A program made the translations under genes and the position numbers. The notes under the pieces were generated by a model, which worked only from the letters and a program-made list of their open reading frames with translations, did no database searches and was not told where the DNA came from. Positions 1 to 8,202 of a DNA stretch of 39,518 bases are shown here, in pieces. The DNA is from Acidobacteriota bacterium. GTDB taxonomy: Bacteria; Acidobacteriota; UBA6911; RPQK01; JACQSY01. The stretch is taken from positions 86,845-126,362 of the forward strand of contig JACQSY010000043.1 of the NCBI GenBank assembly GCA_016211085.1, given 5' to 3'. Each line of letters opens with the position of its first letter. Positions within the stretch are counted from its first letter, which is position 1.

Positions 1-1692
1 GCAACGGCGTTCTTGCACTCGGTGATGATTGAGGAACGAAAAGGAATGCTCAAGCGGTGGAATCTGGTGCTGGTGATTCTTACTTTCGAGCTATGTATCT
101 TCGGCACCTTTCTGACGCGCAGCGGCATTGTTTCTTCGGTGCATGCTTTCGCCGGATCCAACATGGGGCCTTTGTTTTTAGTTTTCTTGGGGACCTCAAG
201 CATTTTTGCTTTTGGCCTGCTGATAGTTCGCTCGCGCGAAACGCAAACCGAGCAGCGTATTCTTTCTTTGTTGTCGCGTGAAAGCTCGTTTCTGCTCAAC
301 AACCTCATTTTTGTGGGGATCACCTTCGCGGTTTTTTGGGGTACGCTGTTTCCGGTTATATCGGAAGCAGTCACTGGGCAGAAGGTATCCGTTTCGGCAC
401 CGTTCTTCAATACAGTGGCAACGCCGTTGGCGATTGCTTTGCTCGTGCTGAGCGGGATCTGTCCCTTGATTGCATGGCGGAAGGCGACGTTTCGCAACTT
501 TCGCCGCAACCTGCTGACGCCTTTTCTACTGGCCCTGCTCACGGGCTTCCTACTGCGGATCGCCGGTGTTCATGGCTGGGCTCCCCTTACTTTCTTTTCG
601 TCGGCCTCATTTGTTATCTACACGGTTTTACTGGAGTTCATGCATGGGGCTCGCGCCCGTAGTTCCATTGCAAAAGAGAGCTGTGTGCCCGCTCTTGTTC
701 ATCTGATCATGGGCAACAAGAGGCGCTATGGAGGCTTTTTCATCCATCTGGGAATTGCCATCGCCTTCATTGGGATTGCCGGAAGTTCCTACTTTAGCCA
801 TGAGTTCGATTTTCATTTAAAAGCGGGACAGTCAGCGGCGGTGGGAGGGTACCGTGTTGAGATGGTTGAGCTGCAGGGGCGTGAAGACATGGGCAAGAAC
901 GCTGTATACGCCCGAGTACGCTTGCTTAAGAATGGCAAACTCATTCGCGAATTGCAGCCTGAAAAACATTTTCATGCCAAATCGGAACAGCCACAGACAG
1001 AGGTATCGCTGGCTTCGGCTTTCAATGAAGACTTTTATCTGGTACTCGAATCGTGGGAGCAGGACGGGACCGCCTTTTTCAAGGCCTGGGTGAATCCGTT
1101 GGTTGCCTTGTTCTGGTTGGGGGGAGGCATGGCGCTGCTCGGGACCCTGTTTGTGCTTTTTCCGGACGCTCGACGGCGCAGTGCAGTCCGCTCAAGCGTC
1201 AGCGACGAGAGAGCGTCTCGTGTCCAGGCGAGGCGAAAAGCGCGCAGAGTTGCGCTATGGTTTGTTCTGATATTCTTGCCAGTAAACCTGCAAGCGCAGA
1301 CCCCGGTACGCGACGTAACTTCACAACTGGTTTGCCAATGCGGTTGCGGCAACATGATTGTGGCGAACTGTGACTGCTCCAATGCCGCCAAGATCAAGGA
1401 GGAAGTCGGAAAGCTACTGGGGGAAGGCAAGACGAAAGGGGACATCCTCGCGCTTTACGTGTCGCGGCACGGTCAGTCCATCCTGGCGGCTCCCCAGAAA
1501 AAAGGGTTCAACCTCTTGGCCTGGATCATGCCATTCGCGGCCATTCTCGCAGGTGGTTTTTGGGTCAGCCGAAAGCTGCGGGGTTGGACTCGTAGCCAGC
1601 AGCCGCTGCCGGCGCCCGCCGGAACGGTGCCCGCTGAGGAACGTGAGAAATATCGCAGCTGGATCAAAGAAGAACTGGAGAAGAACCGATGA
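1..1692 (+). CDS. ccmF: CcmF C-terminal part fused to CcmH (cytochrome c maturation), 5' end outside window
   Basis: This is the haem lyase side of system I cytochrome c maturation, acting at the periplasmic face of the inner membrane. The frame is open from base 1, so the gene begins upstream. The visible first part is CcmF-like: 'HSVMIEERKGMLKRWN' followed by several hydrophobic segments and 'FGTFLTRSGIVSSVHAF'. After a basic linker near base 1200 and a further membrane segment (about 1250-1300, which would be the signal peptide of a free CcmH), the frame continues without a stop into a CcmH-like domain. Its cysteine-rich motif 'LVCQCGCGNMIVANCDC' has Cys codons at 1333, 1339, 1345, 1369 and 1375. 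A final membrane helix (about 1505-1570) and a charged tail follow. A single-chain CcmF-CcmH is a fusion; the motif also differs from the usual LRCxxC. The stop overlaps the next gene by ATGA, so translation is probably coupled. Confidence 0.9.
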   Translation, partial: ATAFLHSVMIEERKGMLKRWNLVLVILTFELCIFGTFLTRSGIVSSVHAFAGSNMGPLFLVFLGTSSIFAFGLLIVRSRETQTEQRILSLLSRESSFLLNNLIFVGITFAVFWGTLFPVISEAVTGQKVSVSAPFFNTVATPLAIALLVLSGICPLIAWRKATFRNFRRNLLTPFLLALLTGFLLRIAGVHGWAPLTFFSSASFVIYTVLLEFMHGARARSSIAKESCVPALVHLIMGNKRRYGGFFIHLGIAIAFIGIAGSSYFSHEFDFHLKAGQSAAVGGYRVEMVELQGREDMGKNAVYARVRLLKNGKLIRELQPEKHFHAKSEQPQTEVSLASAFNEDFYLVLESWEQDGTAFFKAWVNPLVALFWLGGGMALLGTLFVLFPDARRRSAVRSSVSDERASRVQARRKARRVALWFVLIFLPVNLQAQTPVRDVTSQLVCQCGCGNMIVANCDCSNAAKIKEEVGKLLGEGKTKGDILALYVSRHGQSILAAPQKKGFNLLAWIMPFAAILAGGFWVSRKLRGWTRSQQPLPAPAGTVPAEEREKYRSWIKEELEKNR

Positions 1693-1964
1693 GCCCCTTG
1701 CTGCTACTCATACCCTTGTTTTTCATTGCGCTCATCCTTTACATGGCGCTTCCGCTGCTCTCTGAGGTTACCGGCCGAGCCTCGGTTGCCAGTACCGCAG
1801 GGCCGGGTTTGGAGCCGCGAAAAGAAGCCTTGTTACGGGAACTGAATGACATTGAAATGGAGTATTTGACAGATAAGCTGTCGGAGGAAGATTTTAGAGA
1901 TCTGTACCAGAACTGTGAACAGGAGTTGATTACAGTTCTGCGGACCGAAAAAAGAAAATGGTGA
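1689..1964 (+). CDS. Small CcmI-like membrane-anchored protein
   Basis: This 91-residue protein has one N-terminal membrane helix (about residues 3-24), a short linker and a charged helical tail with 'KEALLRELNDIEMEYLTDKLSEED'-type heptads (quoted in part). The layout matches the N-terminal part of CcmI, the apocytochrome c chaperone, without its TPR domain. It begins inside the ATGA overlap with the ccmF-ccmH fusion and ends within the first codons of the next gene, so it is surely part of the same operon. The role in cytochrome c maturation is inferred from position and shape; the sequence alone is too short for a firm family call. Confidence 0.75.
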   Translation: MSPLLLLIPLFFIALILYMALPLLSEVTGRASVASTAGPGLEPRKEALLRELNDIEMEYLTDKLSEEDFRDLYQNCEQELITVLRTEKRKW

Positions 1965-2476
1965 TCTCTATGCAATTCCTTTACGTGTCATTGGTCTGGC
2001 TCCACATTGTTGCTGCAGCGGTTTGGATCGGAGGGATGGTTTTTTTCATCCTGGTTCTGATCCCGCTTACCCGCACTCCTGAACTAAAGGAGCAGGCGGC
2101 CATGTTGATTCATTGGACGGGCGGGCGCTTTCGGAACATCGGCTGGACGTGCCTGGGCCTGTTGCTTGTCACGGGGATTGCCAACCTGCTGATACGTTTT
2201 GGAACCGAAACGTTACTGAATCCGCGGTTCTGGCAAAATCCGGTCGCCCACATCACGCTCACTAAGTTATTGCTCTTCGTGTTCATCGCCATTCTTAGTG
2301 CGTATCACGATTTCTCGGTGGGGCCCCGCGCCACCGCTTGGGCAAGAACCAACCCCAACTCTACCCAGGCGGCACGTTTGCGGCGGCAGGCAAGTTGGAT
2401 CGGACGACTAAATTTTTTGTTGGCACTGATTGCCGTATCCATGGGTGTGTTATTGGTGCGGGGGTTACCTTTTTGA
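1958..2476 (+). CDS. CopD-like four-helix membrane protein
   Basis: This is a 172-residue integral membrane protein with four predicted helices. The first carries 'WLHIVAAAVWIGGMVFF', the His-plus-WIGG pattern typical of the copper resistance D (CopD) fold, and a later helix follows the 'ITLTKLLLFV' segment. Known members are linked to copper or haem handling in the inner membrane. The first ATG (1958) overlaps the end of the CcmI-like gene (ATGGTGA); a second ATG at 1970 would give a version four residues shorter, and neither has a strong Shine-Dalgarno sequence. Position at the end of a ccm operon suggests a part in metal or haem supply for cytochrome assembly, which is inference. Confidence 0.8.
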   Translation: MVISMQFLYVSLVWLHIVAAAVWIGGMVFFILVLIPLTRTPELKEQAAMLIHWTGGRFRNIGWTCLGLLLVTGIANLLIRFGTETLLNPRFWQNPVAHITLTKLLLFVFIAILSAYHDFSVGPRATAWARTNPNSTQAARLRRQASWIGRLNFLLALIAVSMGVLLVRGLPF

Positions 2477-2511
2477 TTAAATGCGAAATAATGAGAGAGG
2501 AAAAAACTTAG

Positions 2512-3738
2512 ATGCATCCTCATCACAATACTAGTAGTCAATCACTGAATCTTTCGGCGGTCGACTTTGATCAGACTCCATTTGTCGCCATTTGGGAGAC
2601 GACCAAGACATGCCAACTGGCCTGTCGGCATTGCCGTGCTGAGGCTATAACCACTCGTGACCCGCGCGAACTCACCACCGCCGAGGGATTCCGGTTGCTG
2701 GAGCAGCTTGCCGCCATGGGAACCCCGATTTGCGTACTGTCGGGCGGCGATCCTGCCATGCGTGATGATCTTTCGCATCTGGTCTGCCACGGCAGTCGGT
2801 TGGGGATGCGTATGGCCACCATTCCAGCGGCGACGACGCTGCTGACGCGACAGCTGGTGCGCAAGCTAAAGGACGCCGGGCTGGCTCAAATGGCGCTAAG
2901 CCTGGACGGACCGAACGCTGAAGTACATGACACCTTTCGCAACACGCCGGGCGCTTTTGCCCTGACCCTTCAGGGAGCTCAATACGCAGCCGAGGAGCGC
3001 CTCCCTCTCCAAATCAACACGACTTTTAGCGGCAGCAACTGGAATCTTTTTGATGAAATTTCACAACTTGTCAAAAGCTTGAACGTAGTTTTCTGGGAGG
3101 TGTTCTTTCTGGTACCCATGGGCCGTGGGCGGGAACTCGGTCAGATGAACGCAGATCAGTTCGAAGACCTGTTCCAAAAACTTTCCAACTTCGGACGAAC
3201 CGTTGATTTCATCGTCAAGGTGACAGAGGCGCCGCACTACCGACGGTTTTTGATGCAAAACCATCCGTCACGACGGGCGGCAGACGTTTCCAATCCTTCG
3301 GGAGCTTTACATTCCTCAACCGCTGCTCCAGACTCTCACCGTCGCGGCCATCTGCCTGCTCACATGAGACGCGACTTCGGCCCTGGTGGGAGCATTGGCC
3401 TTGCCCCCAAAGGTGTAAATTCGGGAAACGGCCATCTTTTCGTGAGCCACATCGGGGAAGTATACCCCAGTGGTTTTTTGCCGCTTTCCTGCGGAAATAT
3501 TCGCCGTGACAGCGTGGCCGACATTTACAGGAACCATCCCGTTTTTCGCGAACTCCGAAGCCCGGAGCTTCTCAAGGGCAAATGCGGAATCTGTGAATTC
3601 AAAAACATCTGTGCCGGTTCCCGGGCCCGGGCCTATGCCATGACAGGGGATTACCTGGCTGAAGAACCTTTCTGTGTCTATGAGCCGAAGCTAAGACCGG
3701 CGAATCGACACCCACAGGGGCAGCTTCTCACGGGCTGA
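2512..3738 (+). CDS. Radical SAM/SPASM domain protein (AhbD/NirJ-like, probably TIGR04053 type)
   Basis: This 408-residue protein should cleave S-adenosylmethionine with a 4Fe-4S cluster to start radical chemistry. The cluster motif CxxxCxxC is Cys34, Cys38 and Cys41 ('CQLACRHC'), followed by the glycine-rich 'LSGGDPAM' and 'LSLDGPNAEVHDTFR'. The C-terminal SPASM region has cysteines at 327, 358, 361, 367 and 388, enough for auxiliary clusters. Overall it resembles the haem-pathway enzymes AhbD and NirJ and the related TIGR04053 family; I cannot separate these by eye. AGAGAGG lies 11 bases before the ATG. It sits 35 bases after the CopD-like gene and just before a glycosyltransferase. Nearness to ccm genes would fit a haem role, but no other haem-synthesis gene is visible and the true substrate is unknown. 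Confidence 0.85.
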   Translation: MHPHHNTSSQSLNLSAVDFDQTPFVAIWETTKTCQLACRHCRAEAITTRDPRELTTAEGFRLLEQLAAMGTPICVLSGGDPAMRDDLSHLVCHGSRLGMRMATIPAATTLLTRQLVRKLKDAGLAQMALSLDGPNAEVHDTFRNTPGAFALTLQGAQYAAEERLPLQINTTFSGSNWNLFDEISQLVKSLNVVFWEVFFLVPMGRGRELGQMNADQFEDLFQKLSNFGRTVDFIVKVTEAPHYRRFLMQNHPSRRAADVSNPSGALHSSTAAPDSHRRGHLPAHMRRDFGPGGSIGLAPKGVNSGNGHLFVSHIGEVYPSGFLPLSCGNIRRDSVADIYRNHPVFRELRSPELLKGKCGICEFKNICAGSRARAYAMTGDYLAEEPFCVYEPKLRPANRHPQGQLLTG

Positions 3739-3771
3739 TACAGCGAAGAGGCAAACACTCCACCACAAAAA

Positions 3772-4887
3772 GTGCGGATCCTTCACATCGACCGGCAGCA
3801 TAGCTGGACAGGCCAGCAGGCCCGCACTTATCAGACGATCCGCTATCTTCTGGATCGCGGGCACAAGGTAATGCTGGCCTGTCATCCAGGTGCAGAGTAC
3901 GAGCGCTTAGCGGAACGGAACCGCATGCGAACCTTTCCGCTGCCAATGCGTGGGGCCTCAACGATTCTTGCCTTCATACGGCTTACCCATGTTCTGCAAA
4001 AAGAGAAAATCGACGTGATCGATGCGCATGGCGGCATCGACCATCAAATCTCGACTCTGGCTGCCTTGTTCGCATCTAGACCGATCGTCATCAGGACGAA
4101 ACACAATGACACGTCGCTGCGCAGCGGCTTTTTCAGTCGCACCATTTATCAACCACCATTCACCCAGAAAATTGTCGCTGTTTCCGAGGCGGTGCGTCGT
4201 CAGCTGATCAATGACGGGATTGTACCGGCCCATGTCGTGGTCATCTACACGGGAGTTGACACCGCACGCTTCCGGCCTGGAAAAACGGATTTGCGCCTAA
4301 GAATACGCAGACGTTATGGGGTGGGGGAGGGACAGCTGCTTATCGGGGGAGCGAGCCGCCTTCACGAATCAAAGGGAATTGACTACTTGCTTCACTCCCT
4401 CGCCATTGTTTACAGGCGTGTGCCAGAAATACGTTATGTTCACGTTGGACATGGTCCGGCGCCGCGATATCTCGAGTTGGCCCGTCGGCTGGGACTTCCC
4501 GAGGGCACCGTGATCTTTCCCGGCCGGATCAGAGAAGTGGAAGACTTTTATCCAGCGCTTGATATCTTCTGCAGACCATCACGCCATGAGGCTCTTGGAA
4601 CGGCGGTTTTGGAAGCCATGGCAAGCGGCCTCCCGGTGGTCGCGAGCCGGGTGGGAGGGCTTCAGGAAGCAGTCTTCGAGGGAGTGACGGGACTGTTGGT
4701 GGAGCCGGGTGATACACAAGGGCTTGCACAGGCTATCATGGACCTTGCCGGCAATTCCGCCCAACGGGTGGCCTTGGGTGAGGCGGCGCGCCAACGTGTT
4801 TTGGAGAGATTTCCTATTCAGTCGATGTTTTCGCAGACCGAGCGACTGTATGATGAGCTGCTGGCGGAGCGCCGCTCCACCCTCTGA
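3772..4887 (+). CDS. Family 4 glycosyltransferase
   Basis: This 371-residue retaining GT-B glycosyltransferase would move a sugar from a nucleotide-sugar donor to a lipid or glycan acceptor. The N-terminal Rossmann half starts 'MRILHIDRQHSWTGQQ' and the C-terminal half carries 'ESKGIDYLL' and, near residues 273-296, 'EALGTAVLEAMASGLPVV', the E-x7-E donor-binding motif of GT4 enzymes. The start is GTG: no other start codon lies between the upstream in-frame stop (3736) and this codon. It follows the radical SAM gene by 33 bases and so probably shares its transcript. There is no signal peptide, so it acts in the cytoplasm or on the inner face of the membrane. Acceptor unknown. Confidence 0.9.
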   Translation: MRILHIDRQHSWTGQQARTYQTIRYLLDRGHKVMLACHPGAEYERLAERNRMRTFPLPMRGASTILAFIRLTHVLQKEKIDVIDAHGGIDHQISTLAALFASRPIVIRTKHNDTSLRSGFFSRTIYQPPFTQKIVAVSEAVRRQLINDGIVPAHVVVIYTGVDTARFRPGKTDLRLRIRRRYGVGEGQLLIGGASRLHESKGIDYLLHSLAIVYRRVPEIRYVHVGHGPAPRYLELARRLGLPEGTVIFPGRIREVEDFYPALDIFCRPSRHEALGTAVLEAMASGLPVVASRVGGLQEAVFEGVTGLLVEPGDTQGLAQAIMDLAGNSAQRVALGEAARQRVLERFPIQSMFSQTERLYDELLAERRSTL

Positions 4888-4937
4888 ATCAGTTATCGAA
4901 AAGCAAGGACGCAAGGTTTTTGGCACCCTCAAGAGAG

Positions 4938-5432
4938 CTAACGTCGGTTCCGTAGTTCCTGCCGCGTCACAACACCGTCCCTGTTATGGTCATGCTTTTC
5001 AAAAAACCTGTCATTGTTGAGTTCTTCCCTCGTGATCACCCCGTCCCGATCGGAGTCATACCGACTCCAAATGTCGCGTCCGCTCTGTCGGCGGTTTTTC
5101 TTTCCGCCCTGGACCCCTGGCTGCAACTCGTCGCCAGCCAGAATTCCATCGCCATTCCGGTCCAGTTTGGAAAAGGACTGGTCATTGCCCGGCCATTCCT
5201 GGCGCGTGATGATTCCGTCACTGTTCCGATCGATGCCTCGATGCCGCTGTTGATTGCGATGATCTCGGTCCCACGGAAAATTTTCATGTGATTCACGCCC
5301 GCGCATATCCTCGGCCCTGCGCTCGTTTTTTCGGACATGCGGTGAACGCGACTTGCCCTCTGGTGGTTTCGCAAACAGAATGCCACCAAGGAATAAGGTC
5401 AACAGGATCGGTAGTACCAACAATCGCCTCAT
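4938..5432 (-). CDS. Secreted protein with four EF-hand calcium-binding loops
   Basis: This 164-residue exported protein has a signal peptide (about residues 1-21) and a basic, low-complexity linker, then four 12-residue EF-hand loops: residues 68-79 (DRNSDGIITRQE), 91-102 (DRNGDGILAGDE), 126-137 (DSDRDGVITREE) and 148-159 (DHNRDGVVTRQE). All keep Asp at positions 1 and 5, Gly at 6 and Glu at 12, so all look able to bind Ca2+. The ATG at 5432 is preferred over the TTG at 5438 because AAGGAGG (5443-5449) is 10 bases upstream of the former and only 4 from the latter. It is convergent with the glycosyltransferase gene and divergent from the acyl-activating gene. Function beyond calcium binding is unknown. 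Confidence 0.88.
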   Translation of the reverse strand: MRRLLVLPILLTLFLGGILFAKPPEGKSRSPHVRKNERRAEDMRGRESHENFPWDRDHRNQQRHRGIDRNSDGIITRQEWPGNDQSFSKLDRNGDGILAGDELQPGVQGGKKNRRQSGRDIWSRYDSDRDGVITREELNNDRFFEKHDHNRDGVVTRQELRNRR

Positions 5433-5535
5433 TGTCAAAATACCTCCTTGAGCATGGTGTTCTTACTTCTTTAGATAGTAACTTACCCGCGAGGTTTCAT
5501 TTTTAATGCGATAGAAACAGTTAAACTAAAGAACG

Positions 5536-8028
5536 ATGGCGGCCAGCAGACAGCCCCGCAATTCTCTCCTTTCTTTCCTGGAAGATTATGCTTCCGCCGG
5601 CAATCGGCCATGCTTGATTTTCGATGATGGTTTTCGACTCCGCCGTTATTCTTACCGTCAGATCACGCAGGCTGTTGAAGACTTTACCGGCAGATTGAGC
5701 GAAGCGGGTATCTCCCCAGGGGACAAAGTGCTGTTTTGGTGTGAGAACCGTCCTGAATGGATTGTAGCCTTCTGGGGTTGCCTCAGGCTGCATGCAGTTG
5801 TAGTTCCGATTGATTATCGCAGTTCTATTGATTTTGTCAGGCGCGTGCACCAGATGGTCTGCGCACGTTTGATTTTTTACGGCGAGGAAACAAGCAATCC
5901 CCAGCTCAATATTCACGCATGGAAGCTTTCATTTGAAGAACTGAATCTTCGGCGCGCTGGAAGGCTGACTGTCCCTATGGAACCTCAGGCTGAGACCATA
6001 GCAGAAATTGTGTTCACTTCGGGTGCTACCGGGGTCCCTCGTGGGGTGGTTATCACCCATGGCAACATTCTGGCGAACGTTGTCCCGATTGAAAAGGAGC
6101 TCGGCAAATATCGGGGTTACGTGCGGGTCGTTGGCCTTCATTTCTTGAATTCTCTTCCCCTGAGCCACATGTACGGACAGGTGCTCAGCATCTTTGTCCC
6201 GCAGCTTTTAAGAGAAGTCGTTGCTTTGCAGAGCAGCTACAATCCGCGCGACATTATTTCGCTCATCCGTCGGGAGCGTATCTCGGTTCTCGTCTCGGTT
6301 CCCAAGTTGCTGGACCTGCTGTCTGACTACCTCAAGAAGGAGTACCCCGACCTACCGCTAGAAAGCGCCGGGAGGCTCCCTCTTTGGAAACGGTGGTGGA
6401 AATTCAGGCGGGTTCACTGGCGTTTTGGCTTGAAGTTTTGGGCCTTTATTGTGGGATCGGCGCCACTTTCACCACGGCTTGAAGGATTCTGGTCCCGGCT
6501 TGGATTCCTGGTTATTCAGGGCTACGGCCTCACTGAGACAGCTCCAATTGTGACTCTTAATCACCCCTTCGGCGCCAAACGCGGCTCGCTGGGAAAACCG
6601 TTGGAAGGTCTCCAGATAAAGCTGGCTCCGGATGGAGAGATTCTAATTCGGGGAGCCAACGTCACGCCCGGTTACTTCAATGCGCCTGAGGAAAATGCGG
6701 AAGCATTCAAAGACGGATGGTTTCATACCGGTGACATCGGGGCCTTTGACGAGTCAGGGCGCCTTTATTTTCGCGGGCGCAAAAAGGAGATGATTGTTAC
6801 ACCGGAAGGACTGAATGTGTTTCCGGAAGACGTGGAGAAGATTCTTAATACTTTGGAACCGGTCGTGGAGAGCGCGGTGGTGGGCGTTGCGGAGGATGGC
6901 GAAGAGCGTGTCCATGGTGTTGTAGTGCTTCGGGCTGACGCTGATCTACTGGAACTGCAGCGCAAGGCCAACGAACAACTGGAAACCCACCAGCGAATCC
7001 GGAGCATCTCACTCTGGCCTTCTTCTGAACTTCCGCGTACTGAAGGTACGGGCAAACTGAAAAGAGGCGAGGTGCGGGAATGGCTTTTAGGAAAAACGCA
7101 GCGAAAAGCCCCGGCGGATCGTCTAACGCGGCTGATTGCGGGAATTTCCGGTCGCGAGCAAGCTGAGTTGGACGAGTCGAAACGTCTGGCCGAGGACCTC
7201 GGCCTCGGTTCGCTGGAGAAACTGGAACTCCTCGTTGAGTTGGAAAAGCAGCTGAACGTCTCTTTAGATGATCAGCTTTTCACTGAAGCGCGCGACCTCC
7301 GAGGATTGAAGCAGTTGATTGCCCGGGCTGCTGCTTCAGAACCTCCATTACATTTCCCCACCTGGGCCCTTAGCAGATGGGCCTCTGTCGTGCGTGCAGT
7401 GACCACCGTGTTGGTAATCATTCCTCTAACACGGTTTTTCTTATGGCTGCGAATTGAAGGGAAAGAGCAGTTACCGAACAATACTCCCGTGCTTTTTGCG
7501 GCCAATCATCAAAGCCATCTGGACGTACCAGCAATCAAAGCGGCCCTTCCCTGGAAGCGGCGTTTTCGTGTAGCTCCAGCCATGAGCCTGGAATTTTTTG
7601 CGGCCCACTTTTGGCCTGAGAAATATTCAATGACCGAGAGATTTCGCTGCCATCTGGAATATTGGGCAGCCTGTCTGTTTTTTGAAGGTTTCCCTTTGCC
7701 TCAGAGGCAGCTGGGTGCGCGACAGACCCTCCGCTTCATGGGGGAGCTGGTGGAGAAAGGACGATCCATCGTGGTTTTTCCTGAAGGGGAACGTTCACCC
7801 GGCGGGAGTATCGGCGCCTTCAGGCCGGGCATTGGACTGATGGCTTCGCTGCTGCGGCTGCCCGTCGTTCCGGTGCGCATCGAGGGCTTGGAGCATGTGC
7901 TGCCTGTGGGCGCCCACTTTCCCCGACCAGGAAAAGTACGGATTGCTTTTGGAAGACCTCTTTGGCATCAGGGCGAGGACTATTCCGAGTTCGCAAGACG
8001 TGTGGAAAACGCGGTCCGCGGCCTGTAA
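5536..8028 (+). CDS. Three-module acyl-activating enzyme, acyl carrier domain and PlsC acyltransferase
   Basis: This 830-residue fusion has an N-terminal adenylate-forming domain of the fatty acyl-CoA/acyl-ACP synthetase type: P-loop 'VFTSGATGVPRG' near residue 160, 'YGLTET' near 330, 'TGDIGAFDESGRLYF' near 400 and the 'GTGKLKR' lysine region near 505. A carrier domain follows (about 530-605) with 'LGLGSLEKLEL' and Ser559 as the likely phosphopantetheine site. The last part is a PlsC-type acyltransferase after a hydrophobic stretch (about 620): 'NHQSHLD' (His658, Asp663) and 'FPEGERSPGG' (748 on). The likely job is to activate a free fatty acid, hold it on the built-in carrier and transfer it to a lysophospholipid or similar acceptor. 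E. coli Aas has related activities, but with the acyltransferase first and no internal carrier. No clear Shine-Dalgarno precedes the ATG. Confidence 0.9.
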   Translation: MAASRQPRNSLLSFLEDYASAGNRPCLIFDDGFRLRRYSYRQITQAVEDFTGRLSEAGISPGDKVLFWCENRPEWIVAFWGCLRLHAVVVPIDYRSSIDFVRRVHQMVCARLIFYGEETSNPQLNIHAWKLSFEELNLRRAGRLTVPMEPQAETIAEIVFTSGATGVPRGVVITHGNILANVVPIEKELGKYRGYVRVVGLHFLNSLPLSHMYGQVLSIFVPQLLREVVALQSSYNPRDIISLIRRERISVLVSVPKLLDLLSDYLKKEYPDLPLESAGRLPLWKRWWKFRRVHWRFGLKFWAFIVGSAPLSPRLEGFWSRLGFLVIQGYGLTETAPIVTLNHPFGAKRGSLGKPLEGLQIKLAPDGEILIRGANVTPGYFNAPEENAEAFKDGWFHTGDIGAFDESGRLYFRGRKKEMIVTPEGLNVFPEDVEKILNTLEPVVESAVVGVAEDGEERVHGVVVLRADADLLELQRKANEQLETHQRIRSISLWPSSELPRTEGTGKLKRGEVREWLLGKTQRKAPADRLTRLIAGISGREQAELDESKRLAEDLGLGSLEKLELLVELEKQLNVSLDDQLFTEARDLRGLKQLIARAAASEPPLHFPTWALSRWASVVRAVTTVLVIIPLTRFFLWLRIEGKEQLPNNTPVLFAANHQSHLDVPAIKAALPWKRRFRVAPAMSLEFFAAHFWPEKYSMTERFRCHLEYWAACLFFEGFPLPQRQLGARQTLRFMGELVEKGRSIVVFPEGERSPGGSIGAFRPGIGLMASLLRLPVVPVRIEGLEHVLPVGAHFPRPGKVRIAFGRPLWHQGEDYSEFARRVENAVRGL

Positions 8029-8202
8029 ATGTTTCTTGAATGCCAGAGCCGTCCGTAAAAAAAGGGGTCAATTCGACGTGCGGGCATTTTGCGGTAGCAA
8101 CACGGTGCAGTTGAACGCGGGCCAGGTGGCTACAGGCGACTCTGGTAAGATTCGCGCTCCGAGGTGCTATACCACTGTTGACCAGCACACCGTAAGAAAG
8201 GT

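Noticed and set aside
1035..1445. 136-residue minus-strand frame opposite the ccmF-ccmH gene
   Set aside because: It lies wholly opposite a clear CcmF-CcmH coding frame, with biased composition typical of antisense frames.
8029..8202. Possible small RNA or gene between the acyl-activating enzyme and the M24 gene
   Set aside because: No fold, promoter or coding character could be seen beyond an A-run; it is a plain convergent gap.
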